Assembly: GCF_028640845.1 (NCBI RefSeq)
Contig: NC_080541.1
Span: forward strand, 6,726,935 to 6,790,934
From: Ahaetulla prasina
Lineage: Eukaryota > Chordata > Lepidosauria > Squamata > Colubridae
Length of the DNA stretch: 64,000 nucleotides
Reading direction: 5' to 3'
The stretch's first letter is position 1. Each line of letters starts with the position of its first letter. Of the stretch, positions 32,030 through 41,933 are shown piece by piece. Both the position numbers and the translations under genes were made by a program. Below the pieces are notes generated by a model that ran no database searches, had not been told where the DNA came from, and saw only the letters and a list, made by a program, of their open reading frames with translations.

Positions 32030-32215
32030 TCAGGGTTGACTTCTAGAGAATATCCCACAGTTAAGGCAAGATTTCAGAAGTGGGTGGTTGCCATTGCCTG
32101 CTTCCTAAGGCTGAGAGACAGGGACTGGCCCAGAGTCACCCAGCTGATCTAGAACTCATGGTCTCCTAGCTTCTAGCCTGATGCCTTAACGACTATACCA
32201 AACTAGGTCTCCGTT
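32030..32215 (-). mobile_element. Sauria-like tRNA SINE, partial
   Basis: GACTGGCCCAGAGTCACCCAG, TAGAACTCATGGTCTCC and CCTTAACGACTATACCAAAC are the complement of the SINE body and tRNA head. The single body unit here contrasts with the ten copies at 3.7-4.4 kb. The 3' part is lost. Confidence 0.8.
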
Positions 32216-32302
32216 GCTTAATTTACCCATATGGTGTCATGAGTCAACGAAGCTAGTTCAAGGCATTCCAGTTCCCTAGAAGAATGCCATCTCTTAACAT
32301 GG

Positions 32303-32304
<2 letters not shown>

Positions 32305-32335
<31 letters not shown>
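32305..32335. repeat. (GA)n microsatellite
   Basis: About 15 GA units. Confidence 0.95.
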
Positions 32336-32338
<3 letters not shown>

Positions 32339-32339
32339 C

Positions 32340-32789
32340 CCCAGCTAAATTTATAACGTGATTCAAACTCATGTCTTTGCACTCATGACCTCTAGGTTCC
32401 CTGGACAGGCATCTCTTCTCTTGAGAAACTCCAAGCAACTATGGCCCTCTGTTGCAAAAAATGTGATTTCTCAAAGGTCTGGCACAGACCTTCCTTCCAA
32501 TGACGGTTGTTGGGTCCTTTGTAACCCTCCTGTCCTCCTTGGCCGTTCTCTTCTCATTCTGGAAGCCGCCGACAGATAACGGTTGTCTCTTCTTGCTCTG
32601 CTATCCATCACTCAGCCTGGGAAACCTGCCTTTCCTTGGCAGCGTCTCAACAGCCAGCTGGAAACGTTACAGCTGTTGACCAAGGATGGCCATCCCGCAG
32701 AGCCGAAATTGCAGAGGTCGGTGGGATTGGGGTGGGTGTGAAGGTTGTCTGAATGCCTTGATCTTCTCAGTTCAGGGATCTACTTCACA
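32340..32789. other. No gene recognised
   Basis: Unclassified moderately GC-balanced sequence. Frames here are short and without domain features. Confidence 0.4.
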
Positions 32790-33310
32790 CTTATTGATTT
32801 ATTTTGTCAATCATAGATAAGATAACAGGTAAAAGTATAAATATAATTTGGATCCATGAAAAGAGTAAGTAAAAAAGGAATATTAGGACAGGGACAGTAG
32901 GCATGCAGGTGTACTTATGCACATCCCTTACAGACCTCTTAGGAATGGGGTGAGGTCAACAGCAGACAGTTTAAGCTTAAAGTTTTGGGGGTTTGGGGAA
33001 GAAACTACAGAGTCAGGTAGTACATTCCAGGCATTGACCACTCTGTTCCTGAAGTCATATTTTCTGCAATTGAGCTTGGAGCGGTTTATCTATTGTGTGC
33101 TCGTGTATTGTTGTTGTTGAAGCTGAAGTAGTCATTGACAGGTAAGGATATTGTAGCAGATAATTTTATGTACTACGCTTAGATCAGTCCGAGAGCGTCG
33201 TAGTTCTAAGTTGTCTAAGCCCAAAATTTCAATTCTGGTGGCATAAGGTATTTTGTTGCGAGCAGAGGAGTGGAGGACTCTTCTCGTGAAGTATCTCTGG
33301 ACTTGAATCT
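32790..33310 (-). mobile_element. LINE-A 3' end
   Basis: Minus-strand 3' end of LINE-A: the tail TTGTCAATCATAGATAAGAT at its left, then UTR, then complement of coding from LTPFLRG up to the RRVLHSS region at 33,300. It belongs with the TTGACAAATAAATA-tailed subgroup of 4.87 kb. Confidence 0.87.
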
Positions 33311-33379
33311 CTGCTCTAGTATTGTGCCAATGCTAAATCCTGCATGGATTACAGCTGATTCTGCACATTTAGGTCACTG

Positions 33380-33585
33380 TTTCTCCATCTTGGTAACTTT
33401 ATAATGTGTGGACCTCAGCTCTCAGCATTCCTTAAGGCAAAGCTGTTGTTTTCAAAGTTGACCGCTTTAAGATATGCGGACTTCAACCCCCTGAATTCCC
33501 CAGCCAGCATGGCTGGCTAGATAATTCTAGGAGTTGAAGTCCATCCATCATAAAGTGGAAAGTCAAGTTTGGAAAAACAGTGCTC
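33380..33585. mobile_element. hAT-D element, possibly doubled
   Basis: Several hAT-D arm words occur (CCATCTTGGTAACTTTATAA, GACTTCAACCCCCTGAATTC, AGGAGTTGAAGTCCATCC) in an order suggesting one palindromic element nested in or joined to another. Ends are CACTGTTTCTCC and GGAAAAACAGTG. Confidence 0.65.
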
Positions 33586-34272
33586 TAAGGGATCATGGGA
33601 GCCTTAAATCTGTTGACAAAGTCTCGTTCAGAGCATTTACAGCTGAGAATATATTTCTTCTGAAGGTCCAGAAATGCCTCTAGCATCTGTATGCCAATAA
33701 ACATAAGTTGTCCTACTTCTGAGAAAGCCAAAGCAAGGGATCGGCTTAGATCAAAATCACTTCCCAGTTGCTGGTGTCTGGGAGATCAAAGCTGTTAATC
33801 ATCTTGGGAATGGTGCCTCCGAAGTTCTTCAGAAGAGTTGTCCATGGTGACCCCATGGCACAACCTACAGCAGGGTATCTACAGGGGATAGTCCAAAAAA
33901 GTCAAGATGTCTTCTCCACCTATATATTAAAAAAACCTATGCAGCTATGACCTACAGCTGGGTCCTTTCTTAAATCTTCGGTGAGCCATCAGACCTTTGT
34001 TGGGTGTGTGGAAGTAGCAATGCTTCAACAGGGAATGTTGAGTTGAACTCCTCCTAGAAACCCATAAGCTCTTCTTCCTCTTAATTGGTGTCGCCCTCTT
34101 GTAAGCAATCTCAAGTAGTTAAGGGCAGATGTTGTGGAGTGTACTTAACCAGGGCAGATCTATTTATCAAATGTCTCCACTTCTGGAACCAACTCTGTCT
34201 ATCTGTGTTGGGTCCCTGCTGCTGAAGCCAGTGCATTTCTCCATGCATGAGAAGTCTCTCGCTCGCTATTAT
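33586..34272. other. No gene recognised
   Basis: Nearly 700 bp without a recognised repeat. It may include an old unclassified element. No credible exon. Confidence 0.4.
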
Positions 34273-34280
34273 CCAGAAAC

Positions 34281-34785
34281 CAGGGATGAAATGCTACTGG
34301 TTCGCTCCAATTCAGGCAAACTGGTAGTGATAAAAACTACCGGTTCGGGTGAACCGGCAGTTAAAAAAAAAAAAAGCTACCAGTTCAGTCAAACTGGTAG
34401 TTAGCTACCAGTTCGGTTGAACCGACAGTTTAAAAAAGCTACAAGTTTGGGTGAACTGGTAATGAGCTACTGGTTTGGGTGAACTGGTAGTTAGCTACCG
34501 GTTTGGGCAAACCGGTAGTTAAAAAAAGCTACCGGTTCCTCCGAACCAGTATTTCCAACGATCAGCTGTGCAGCAGGGTTTAGCTTTGCTAGAAAGCAGG
34601 AAATCCTGCTTTCTAGCAAAGCTAAATCACGCGCCACAGCTGATCCCCCCCCCATTGCTGTTCTACTTACCTTCCCAAGGCTCCTTTTGGCGCACTCTGC
34701 ACATGTGCATGCAGTGCACATTTGGCACACAGTGTGCATACACGCGGAGCGAACCAGTAGCAAACCGGTTCAGATTTCACAACTG
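34281..34785. mobile_element. hAT-A variant with internal palindrome
   Basis: CAGGGATGAAATGCTACTGG and GGTTCAGATTTCACAACTG are the ends. Flanks CCAGAAAC and CCAGAAAT match at 7 of 8. The left half repeats a GAACCGGTAGTTAGCTACC-like unit about six times. At 34,578-34,625 there is a perfect palindrome with 23-bp arms around AAATCC. Confidence 0.85.
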
Positions 34786-34992
34786 CCAGAAATTCTTTTG
34801 AGTTGAATTCCGCATCTGGTGGCCTCTAGTCCCAGGAATATTCCTTAGCCACAAGACAGTGTCTTTCTTCTCTGCAATGCTTGTTCAACTTCCCAACCTG
34901 TCTCTATAGCCCTCTTGTACCTGGTGAGCTCCCCAGCCATGGACTAACCCAGGTCTGGCCCTTCCTAAACTTTGTTTGAGCTCAGCCAAGAC

Positions 34993-35112
34993 CAGGGCTC
35001 TTCAAACTTGGCAAGTTTAAGACATGTGGACCAACTCCCAGAGTTCCTCAGCCAGATATGCTGGGAGTTGAAGTCTACAAGTCTTAGAGGTTGCCAAGTT
35101 TGGAGAGCCTTG
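34993..35112. mobile_element. hAT-D palindromic MITE, complete
   Basis: 120 bp with ends CAGGGCTCTTCAAACTTGGC and CCAAGTTTGGAGAGCCTTG, and complementary middle arms. Flanks are GCCAAGAC and GCCAACAC (7 of 8). Confidence 0.87.
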
Positions 35113-35255
35113 GCCAACACTATCCCCGCCTGTGACTCGTTAAGACATCCCTCCTGCCTGTACTTGGAATAAACACATCTTCAGGTATCCTTAGCAGTCA
35201 ATTATGGCTGCAACTCAGTATTTAAATGAATGTAAGACCAAGGTTGCATCCATTT

Positions 35256-35575
35256 CAGAGGTGGGTTTCAGCAGGTTCTGACCAGTTCTGGAGAACCGGT
35301 AGTGGGAATTTTGAGTAGTTTGGAGAACCGGTAGTAAAAATTCTGACTGGCCCCGCCCCCCATCTATTCTCTGCCTCCCGAGGAAATGGGGATTTTGCAG
35401 TAACCTTCCCCTGAAGTGGGGAGGGAATGAAGATTTTTACAGTATCCTTCCCCTGCCACACTTTCAAGAAGAGACTGGACAAACATCTGTCAGAAATGGT
35501 GCAGGGTCTCCTGCTTGAGTGGGGGGTTGGTTTGGATGACCTACAAGGTCCCTTCCAACTCTGTTCATCTGTTAA
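35256..35575. mobile_element. Truncated hAT-A joined to CR1 terminus
   Basis: hAT-A starts CAGAGGTGGGTTTCAGCAGG and breaks off at about 35,460 (CCTTCCCCTGCCAC). It passes directly into plus-strand CR1 (TTTCAAGAAGAGACTGG), which ends CCTACAAGGTCCCTTCC near 35,560. One end of the hAT was lost with the upstream CR1, probably by one deletion. Confidence 0.78.
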
Positions 35576-36290
35576 GGTTGCCAAGTTTGGAGATCCTTGC
35601 TATGGAACAAGAGTCTAGAAAAGTCACAGAACATTCTCCCAACGCATCCATGAAGATACTCTTCCCTTGGCATACAGGATGAACCGCAAGAAGTCATTTT
35701 TTTCTTTCTTTTTTCTTTTTTTTAGAATTCGCTGGTCTTTTGGGGCATTTTATGTTGTGCTTCTAAATTAATATTTATTTGTTCTTTTTTTCCCCCCCTT
35801 ATCTCTAAGAGCTTTGGTTAGATCTGCTTAAAAGCAAAGGGGCGCCCATTTGCAGATAAGACCATAATTGCAAGCATGTTGCAGGGCTTAAATATTCAGC
35901 AGCTTTTCTATCACTTCATAAATTTCCCAGCCCAACTGGGGCACTGGGCCAAAGGTTTGCAGAGACATTTAGAAAAGGGAAGAAAGACGAGAAGTTTGAG
36001 CCTGATTTATTTCTCATTATTTGGTTCCCAGTGACTCTGCCCTACCCAGCACCTAATTTTGCTCCCAGGGCTGGATTTAGAAGGGAAAAAGAAACTCAGC
36101 AGGTCTCCCTGTCCCACGCCTGGGTCTCTGCTCTGGCTCCCGTTCAGAGAGAGAGGATCCTCCGAAGTTTCAAATCTAAGGGGGATTTTTTTCCCTCCTT
36201 CAGTTCAGCTTTTGTTAATTTCAGGACACTCTGAATGGTAAGTCGCCGTCTTTCTTTTCTTCTGCGGTCTGACATCTAGCTTCAAAAGGT
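35576..36290. other. Single-copy-looking DNA, no gene
   Basis: The stretch 35,740-35,960 is free of repeats. It carries words such as CTTATCT, GCAGATAAG and CATAATTGC of the kind found in enhancers. This is only a suggestion, as conservation cannot be judged here. Confidence 0.4.
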
Positions 36291-37385
36291 AGGGAAGGAG
36301 GGAAGGGAAGGAGGGAAGGAGGGAAAGAAAGAGAGAGAAGGGAGGGAGGGAGGGAGGGAGAGAAGGAAGGAAGGAAGGAAGGAAGGAAGGAAGGAAGGAA
36401 GGAAGGAAGGAAGGAAGGAAGGAAGGAAAAGAAGAGGGAGGGAGGGAGGGAAGGGAGAGAAAGAAAGAGAGAGAAAGGAGGGAGGAGGAAGCCAGGAAGG
36501 AGGGAGAGAGGAGGAGGAGGAAGGAGGAAGGAGAGAAGAAAGAGAGAGAGAGGAGGAGGAGAGAAGAAAGGAAGGAAAGAAAGAAAAGAAGAGGGAGGAG
36601 GAAAGAAGAGAGAAAGGAGGAGGAAGTCAGGAGGAAGGAAAGAAGAGGGAGGGAGGGAAGGGAGAGAGAGAAAGAAAGAGAGAGAGAGAGAAAGGAGGGA
36701 GGGAGGGAGAGAAGGAAGGAAGGAAGGAAAGAAAAGAAGAGGGAGGAAGGAAGGAAGAAAGAAAGAAAAGAAGAGGGAGGGAGGAGGAAGTCAGGAGGAA
36801 GGAAAGAAGAGGGAGGGAGGAAAGAAAGAGAGAGAGAGAGGGAAGGCAGGAAGGAGGGAGAGGAGGAGGAGGAAGGAGGAAGGAGAGAAGAAAGAGAGAG
36901 AGAGGAGGGAGGGAGAGAAGAAAGGAAGGAAAGAAAGAAAAGAAGAGGGAGGGAGGGAAAGAAAGAGAGAAAAAGGAGGGAGGGAAGTCAGGGAGGAAGG
37001 AAAAGAAGAGGGAGGGAGGGAAGGGAGAGAGAGAAAGAAAGAGAGAGAGAGAGAAAGGAGGGAGGGAGGGAGAGAAGGAAGGAAGGAAGGAAAGAAAAGA
37101 AGAGGGAGGAAGGAAGGGAAAGAAAGAGAGAAAGGAGGGAAGGAGGAGGAAGTCAGGAGGAAGGAAAAGAAGAGGGAGGGAGGGAAAGAAAGAGAGAGAG
37201 AGAGAGAAAGGGAGGGAAGGCAGGAAGGGAGGGAGGGAGGGAGGAAAGAAGGAAGCAAGCAAGCAAGCATAGGAGAAGGGAGGAAGGGAAGTGAGAGAAA
37301 GAGAGAGAGAGAAAGGAGGGAGGAGGAAGGAGGAAGGGAGGGAGGAAAAGAAGAGGGAGGAAGGAAAGGCGGGAAGGGAAGGGAG

Positions 37386-37456
<71 letters not shown>

Positions 37457-37638
37457 GAAAGGAGAGAGGGAAGGCAGTGAGGGAAGGCAGGCAGGCAGGC
37501 AGGAAGAAAGGGAGGAAGGGAAGAAGGAGGGAGGGAGGGAAGGGAGAGAAAGAAAGAGAGAGGGAAGGAAGGAAGGAAGGAAGGAAGGAAGGAAGGAAGG
37601 AAGGAAGGAAGGAAGGAAGGAAGGAAGGAAGGAAGGAA
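36290..37638. repeat. 1.35-kb polypurine tract
   Basis: Almost every plus-strand base is A or G: GGAA, GGGA, GAAA and GAGA blocks, with a higher-order repeat. Words near AGTCAGGAGGAAGGAAAGAA recur at about 36,630, 36,790 and 37,150. A pure GAAA run lies at 37,386-37,455 and a GGAA run at 37,565-37,637. Long frames over it are artefacts. Confidence 0.97.
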
Positions 37639-38344
37639 TCTAATTGCATCCTCAAGCATTATAAAATGTTGCAGCCCAACAGGCTGAAGCGCACTGACTT
37701 TTCAGTAAAACCATGAAAGATGTCAAGGATGTACAGTAGGCAGAAGTCGGGGCAAACCTGGGACTTAAAGGACTGATTTGCTTCTGCTCCGTCAGCTCCT
37801 GCCTGCTTCTCCAACCTGGGGCCCTCCAGCGAGTCTGAGTCTCGGCTGGCAGAGGTTGAGAAAGCCACGACCGAGCCCCCCAATAGAAGTTAGGCAGCAT
37901 CCTCTGTGAATGTCACCAACTTGAATCGCAAACCCCAGATGCGGTATTAAAAATAGTTTTATTGCTCTGCGCTTTAAAAAGAAACGTGAGTTTGGGTGAG
38001 TCAGGAGCAAAATCTCCCAGCTAAGTTTGAGAGAGAGGCTCATAAAAATTTCAATTTTTGTTGGGGTGTGGGTGTGTGAATTGTTTATCCTTTTGTCCGT
38101 TGGAGGAAGGACGGTTTTGTTATCCCAACACAGCCCTGACTTCACAACATCTGTTTCCTACGGGCTTATTTTATCTAGATTTATGTCCTTGAAAAGTTGT
38201 TGCTTGAGGTTTCTCCAGAACTCCTTATTGGGGTTCTGCAGCGGGTCGCAACCCCAAACGGTTGAGGAATAACGGCGGGGTGGACAATCAGCATTCTGAT
38301 TGATTGTGACTTGGCAAGGTTGTAGTCCTCATGAATCCCGTAGA
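37639..38344. other. No gene recognised
   Basis: Unique-looking sequence. Some overlapping frames reach 80-117 codons but show no domain or paralogue in the window. Confidence 0.4.
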
Positions 38345-38462
38345 TGGGTTTTTAAAATAAATGTGCCCCATTTAAAATAAATGTGCCCCATTTATTTTTA
38401 AAATAAATGTGCCCCATTTAAAATAAATGTGCCCCATTTATTTTTAAAATAAATGTGCCCCA
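38345..38462. repeat. Composite AAATAAATGTGCCCC tandem repeat
   Basis: Five copies of TTAAAATAAATGTGCCCCA arranged in a higher-order pattern, with ATTTATT linkers after every second copy. Confidence 0.93.
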
Positions 38463-38750
38463 AAGTTGGAAGCGTTTGTAATGATTAATTAAGGCTGGTC
38501 TCCAGTCCGGGCCCAATAGAAACGATATCAATCACACTGAACTGGTCTACTATATGCAATTTACCAGATTCTTTGATTTAATCTGTTAATCGTTTTAAAT
38601 TCTGTTCCAAGGGAAAGACTGTTTCATGTCCTCAATTATGTTTTTACTGCAGTTAGCTGTGAAGTTAGCAAAAGATATGAGAAATCCTAAGGTGGATAAC
38701 ATACCTGGTTACTTTCCAGGTGCTTTATATTAAAATATAATATATAATAT

Positions 38751-39015
38751 GGGCCTCTGTGGCTCAGACTGGTAAGACAGTCTGTTATTAACAGCAGCTG
38801 CCTGCAATTACTGCAGGTTCAAGCCCCATCAGACCCAAGGTTGACTCAGCCTTCCATCCTTTATAAGGTAGGTAAAATGAGGACCCAGATTGTTCGGGGC
38901 AATAAGTTGACTTTGTATATAATATACAAATGGATGAAGACTATTGCTTGACATAGTGTAAGCCGCCCTGAGTCTTCAGAGAAGGGCGGGATATAAATGC
39001 AAATAAAAAAAAAAA
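38751..39015 (+). mobile_element. L2-tailed tRNA-CORE SINE
   Basis: Head GGGCCTCTGTGGCTCAGACT, B-box-like CAGGTTCAAGCCCC, CORE middle and tail GTAAGCCGCCCTGAGTCTTC, ending in an A run. It is very close to the copies at 14.1 and 61.5 kb, so this subgroup looks young. It lies in AT-rich DNA and no clear duplication was found. Confidence 0.9.
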
Positions 39016-39196
39016 TCCCCTACACTTCTGACCCTCAGCAATTCTGGGTAAGGCACAAAACTTTTAGGAGGTTCTACCTTGAAACTTATTACTGTATTTC
39101 CCCCCTTGATAGAGGTGGGAAAGAGCAGGAATCATGGAAAAAGCAGCTGGATTTTTGATTTCTTCCCCTAGCAAAATTAGCATCGCATCTGGCAAG

Positions 39197-40250
39197 GTGA
39201 ATTTAATCAGAATAGAGCTGGAAGGGACCTTGGAGGTCTTCAAGTCCAACCCCCTGCTCAAGCAAGAAACCCTATATACCAGTGGTGAAATCCAATTTTT
39301 TTTACTACCGGTTCTGTGGGCCTGGCTTGGCTTGGTGGGCGTGGCTTGTGGGCGTGGCAGGAGAAGGATACCGCATAATCTCCATTCCCACCCCACTCCA
39401 GAGGAAGGATACTGTAAAATCCCCATTCCCTCCCCACTCCTGGGGAAAGGATATTGCAAAATCTCCATTCCCACCCCACTCCAGGGGAAGGATACTGCGA
39501 AATCCCCATTCCCTCCCACTCCTGGGGGAAGGATATTGCAAAATCTCCATTCCCTTCCCACTCCTGGGGGAAGGATATTGCAAAATCTCCATTCCCACTC
39601 TGGGACCCTCCAGAGGTGGTATTTGCTGGTTCTCCGAACTATTCAAAATTTCCGCTACCGGTTCGCCGAACTGCTCAAAATTTCTGCTACTGGTTCTCCA
39701 GAACTTGTCAGAACCTGCTGGATTTCACTCCTGCTATATACTATTTCATGCAAATGGTTGTCTCTTCTTAAAAGCCTCTAATGATGGAGCACCGACACAG
39801 CTTCTGGAGGCAAGCAGTTCCACTGATTAATTGTCTTCACTGTTAGGAAGTTTCTCCTCAGTTCTAGGTTGCTTCTCGCCTTGATAAGTTTTCCTCCACT
39901 GCTTCTTGTTCTATCCTCAGGTGCTTTGGAGAATAGCTTGACTCCCTCTTCTTTGTGGCAACTGGAAGACTGCTATCATGTCACCCCTAGGCCTTCTTTT
40001 CTCTAGCCATACCCAAATCCTGCAATTGTTCTTCTCCAGGCCTTTAAACATCTTAGTTGCACTTCTCTGCACTTTTTTTCCAATGTCTCAACCTCTTTTT
40101 TGTAATGTGGTGACCAAAATTAGATGCAGGATTCCAGCTGTGGCCTTACTAAGGATTTATAAAGCGGTACGAATACGTCACGTGATCTCGATTCTATGCC
40201 TCTGTTTATGCAACTAAGGATTTTATCTGGCAATTTAGTCAGCCATCCTT
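39197..40250 (-). mobile_element. CR1 LINE 3' end, split by hAT-A
   Basis: The complement of the CR1 terminus (CTGGAAGGGACCTTGGAGGT) reaches 39,279. After the hAT it resumes CATGCAAATGGTTGTCTCTT and covers the coding region to the AATTTAGTC area near 40,245. It carries many substitutions and small deletions, so it is older than the 28.7-kb copy. Confidence 0.85.
39280..39733. mobile_element. hAT-A with five to six 41-bp repeats, in CR1
   Basis: CAGTGGTGAAATCCAATTTT and CTGGATTTCACTCCTG are the ends, and the octamer CTATATAC flanks it exactly (39,272-39,279 and 39,734-39,741). The array spans about 39,367-39,595. The target is the CR1 word GGTATAGGG in reverse. Confidence 0.94.
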
Positions 40251-40401
40251 CAAATTTGTGGAAATCTTTTTTTATTCTTCGGTGGCTTCACTTGAAAGGG
40301 ACAGTTGGTGTCATTAGTGGCTTTGAAAGAGCCAGATGAGAACCAGTTTGGTATCTTGGTTTAGGCATCAGGCTAGAAACCAGGAGACTGGTTGTCTATG
40401 G

Positions 40402-40509
40402 CAGGGGTCTGCAAACTTGGCTCTTTTAAGACTTGTGGACTTCAACTCCCAGAGTTCTCTGAGAGTTGAAGTCCACAAGTCTTAAAAGAGCCAAGTTTGC
40501 AGACCCCTG
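40402..40509. mobile_element. hAT-D palindromic MITE, near-perfect hairpin
   Basis: The arms CAGGGGTCTGCAAACTTGGC and its complement meet at CAGAGTTCTCTGAGAG, giving a 108-bp hairpin with very few mismatches. The octamer GTCTATGG is exact on both sides (40,394-40,401 and 40,510-40,517). Confidence 0.96.
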
Positions 40510-40545
40510 GTCTATGGAGATTCTCCGTCATCCAGGTCATGGTTG

Positions 40546-40722
40546 TCCCAAAGGTGCTTTTTCAAGAGGAAACTGGACTTTCTTGCTTTTTCCTTGAAGA
40601 CATGTCACTGCTCATCCAAGAAGGTTCTTCAGCTCTGACTGAAGCTTCTTGGATGAGAAATGAAATGTCTTCAAGGAAAAACAAAGAAAGTCCAGTTGCC
40701 TCTTGAAAAAGCACCTTTGGGA
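40546..40722. mobile_element. Penelope-type palindrome with hammerhead-like core
   Basis: Inverted arms run from TCCCAAAGGTGCTTTTTCAA to its complement at 40,722, meeting near 40,635. The right arm has CTGAAG at 40,639, then GCTTCTTGGATGAGAAA and GAAATGTC at 40,662-40,669. The left arm read on minus keeps CTGAAGAA at 40,632-40,625. Together the arms suggest CTGAAGA, a stem-loop and GAAACGTC. Assignment to Penelope-like elements is inference from resemblance to such elements in fish and reptiles. Confidence 0.6.
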
Positions 40723-41061
40723 CATGAGCCTGTGAGTTCTAGTCCTACCTTAGGCATGAGAGCGTAGTTCAACTAAACTAAAGCAAATTCCTCCCAACAG
40801 AAATTCCTCAGTCCTGTCACCAACCTTGGTCCAATTAGGCAAACTGCCAAAGGCCTTTCTTGGCAAAAGTTCAAAAGACACCAATACAACACAAATGCAA
40901 CAAGACAAAACTATCAATGTTGTTTTCCGGCAAAGAGCTCAAACGCCATTGCTGGTCTTTTAAGACTTATGGGAGGGGCCAATCATCCCTTGGCCCTACT
41001 CCCGAGTCGTCCACTTTTCTTGAGCTGCTCTTGCCTTCTGGCAGCTCTTCTCATGCGTGCA

Positions 41062-41745
41062 TTAGAGCATACAAAAATACTAACCAGAGCATACAAAACA
41101 TTTACCAGACCTATTCTTGAATACAGCTCATCCATCTGGAACCCATACCACATCTCTGACATTAATACAATCGAACGTGTCCAGAAATATTTTACTAGAA
41201 GAGTTCTTCGCTCCTCCGAAAACAACAAAATACCTTATGCCACCAGGCTTGAAATTCTGGGATTAGAAAACTTAGAACTCCGCCGACTCTGACATGACCT
41301 ATGTTTAACACACAGAATCATCTATTGCAATGTCCTTCCTGTAAAAGACTACTTCAGCTTCAATCGCAATAATACAAGAGCAAACAATAGATTCAAACTT
41401 AATGTCAACCGCTTCAAACTTGATTGCAGAAAATATGACTTCTGTAACAGAGTTGTTAACGCTTGGAACTCATTACCTGACTCCATAGTCTCTACTCAAA
41501 ATCCCAAAATCTTCAACCAAAAACTGTCTACTATTGACCTCACCCCATTCCTAAGAGGACTATAAGGGGCATGCATAAGAGCACAAAAGTGCCTACCGTT
41601 CCTGTCCTATTGTTCCCTTCATTATATCAAATTAACATAGTTGTTGCATACTTTTGCTTATATATATATTTTTCTTTTATGATGTGTTGTTCTTTTATGT
41701 CGATGTTTGTGTATACTGTTGTGACAAAATGAAATAAAAAAAAAT
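41062..41745 (+). mobile_element. LINE-A 3' end inside LTR-alpha
   Basis: Coding starts with TRAYKTFTRPILEYSSSIWN and passes RRVLRSSENNKIPYATRLEI. A premature stop falls near 41,291 (CGACTCTGA) and the sequence goes on to LTPFLRG and a stop at about 41,564. The 3' UTR and a TGTGACAAAATGAAATAAA tail follow. It is 5' truncated. Confidence 0.9.
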
Positions 41746-41796
41746 TAGGAACAGGCTCCTCCTTTTCCTCTGCCTCACTACTGTCAGTCTCTGGAG

Positions 41797-41933
41797 CAGT
41801 GGTGGGATTTAAATAATTTAACAACCGATTCTCTGCCCTAATGATTTCTTCCAACAACCAGTTCACCAAACTGCTCAAAAAGTTAACAACCAGTTCTCCC
41901 AAAGTGGTGCGAACTGGCTGAATCCCACCACTG
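41797..41933. mobile_element. Short hAT-A-type MITE in LTR-alpha
   Basis: CAGTGGTGGGATTTAAATAA and GGCTGAATCCCACCACTG enclose 137 bp, flanked exactly by CTCTGGAG (41,789-41,796 and 41,934-41,941). The undisturbed LTR at 50.7 kb shows the empty site. Confidence 0.96.

Larger units (their letters stand above)
40338..40765 (+). mobile_element. Sauria-like SINE split by palindromic insertions
   Basis: The tRNA head AACCAGTTTGGTATCTTGG, GGCTAGAAACCAGGAGACTG stops at about 40,391. The next SINE bases TGTGAGTTCTAGTCCTACC, CTTAGGCATGAGAGC appear at 40,730. The gap holds a hAT-D and a Penelope-type palindrome. The SINE's 3' part is cut off by the LTR that follows. Confidence 0.8.

Noticed and set aside
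37652..38145. Overlapping 70-117 codon frames as exons
   Set aside because: No domain, splice-site pairing or repeated family supports them, and frames overlap on both strands as expected by chance in moderately GC-rich DNA.
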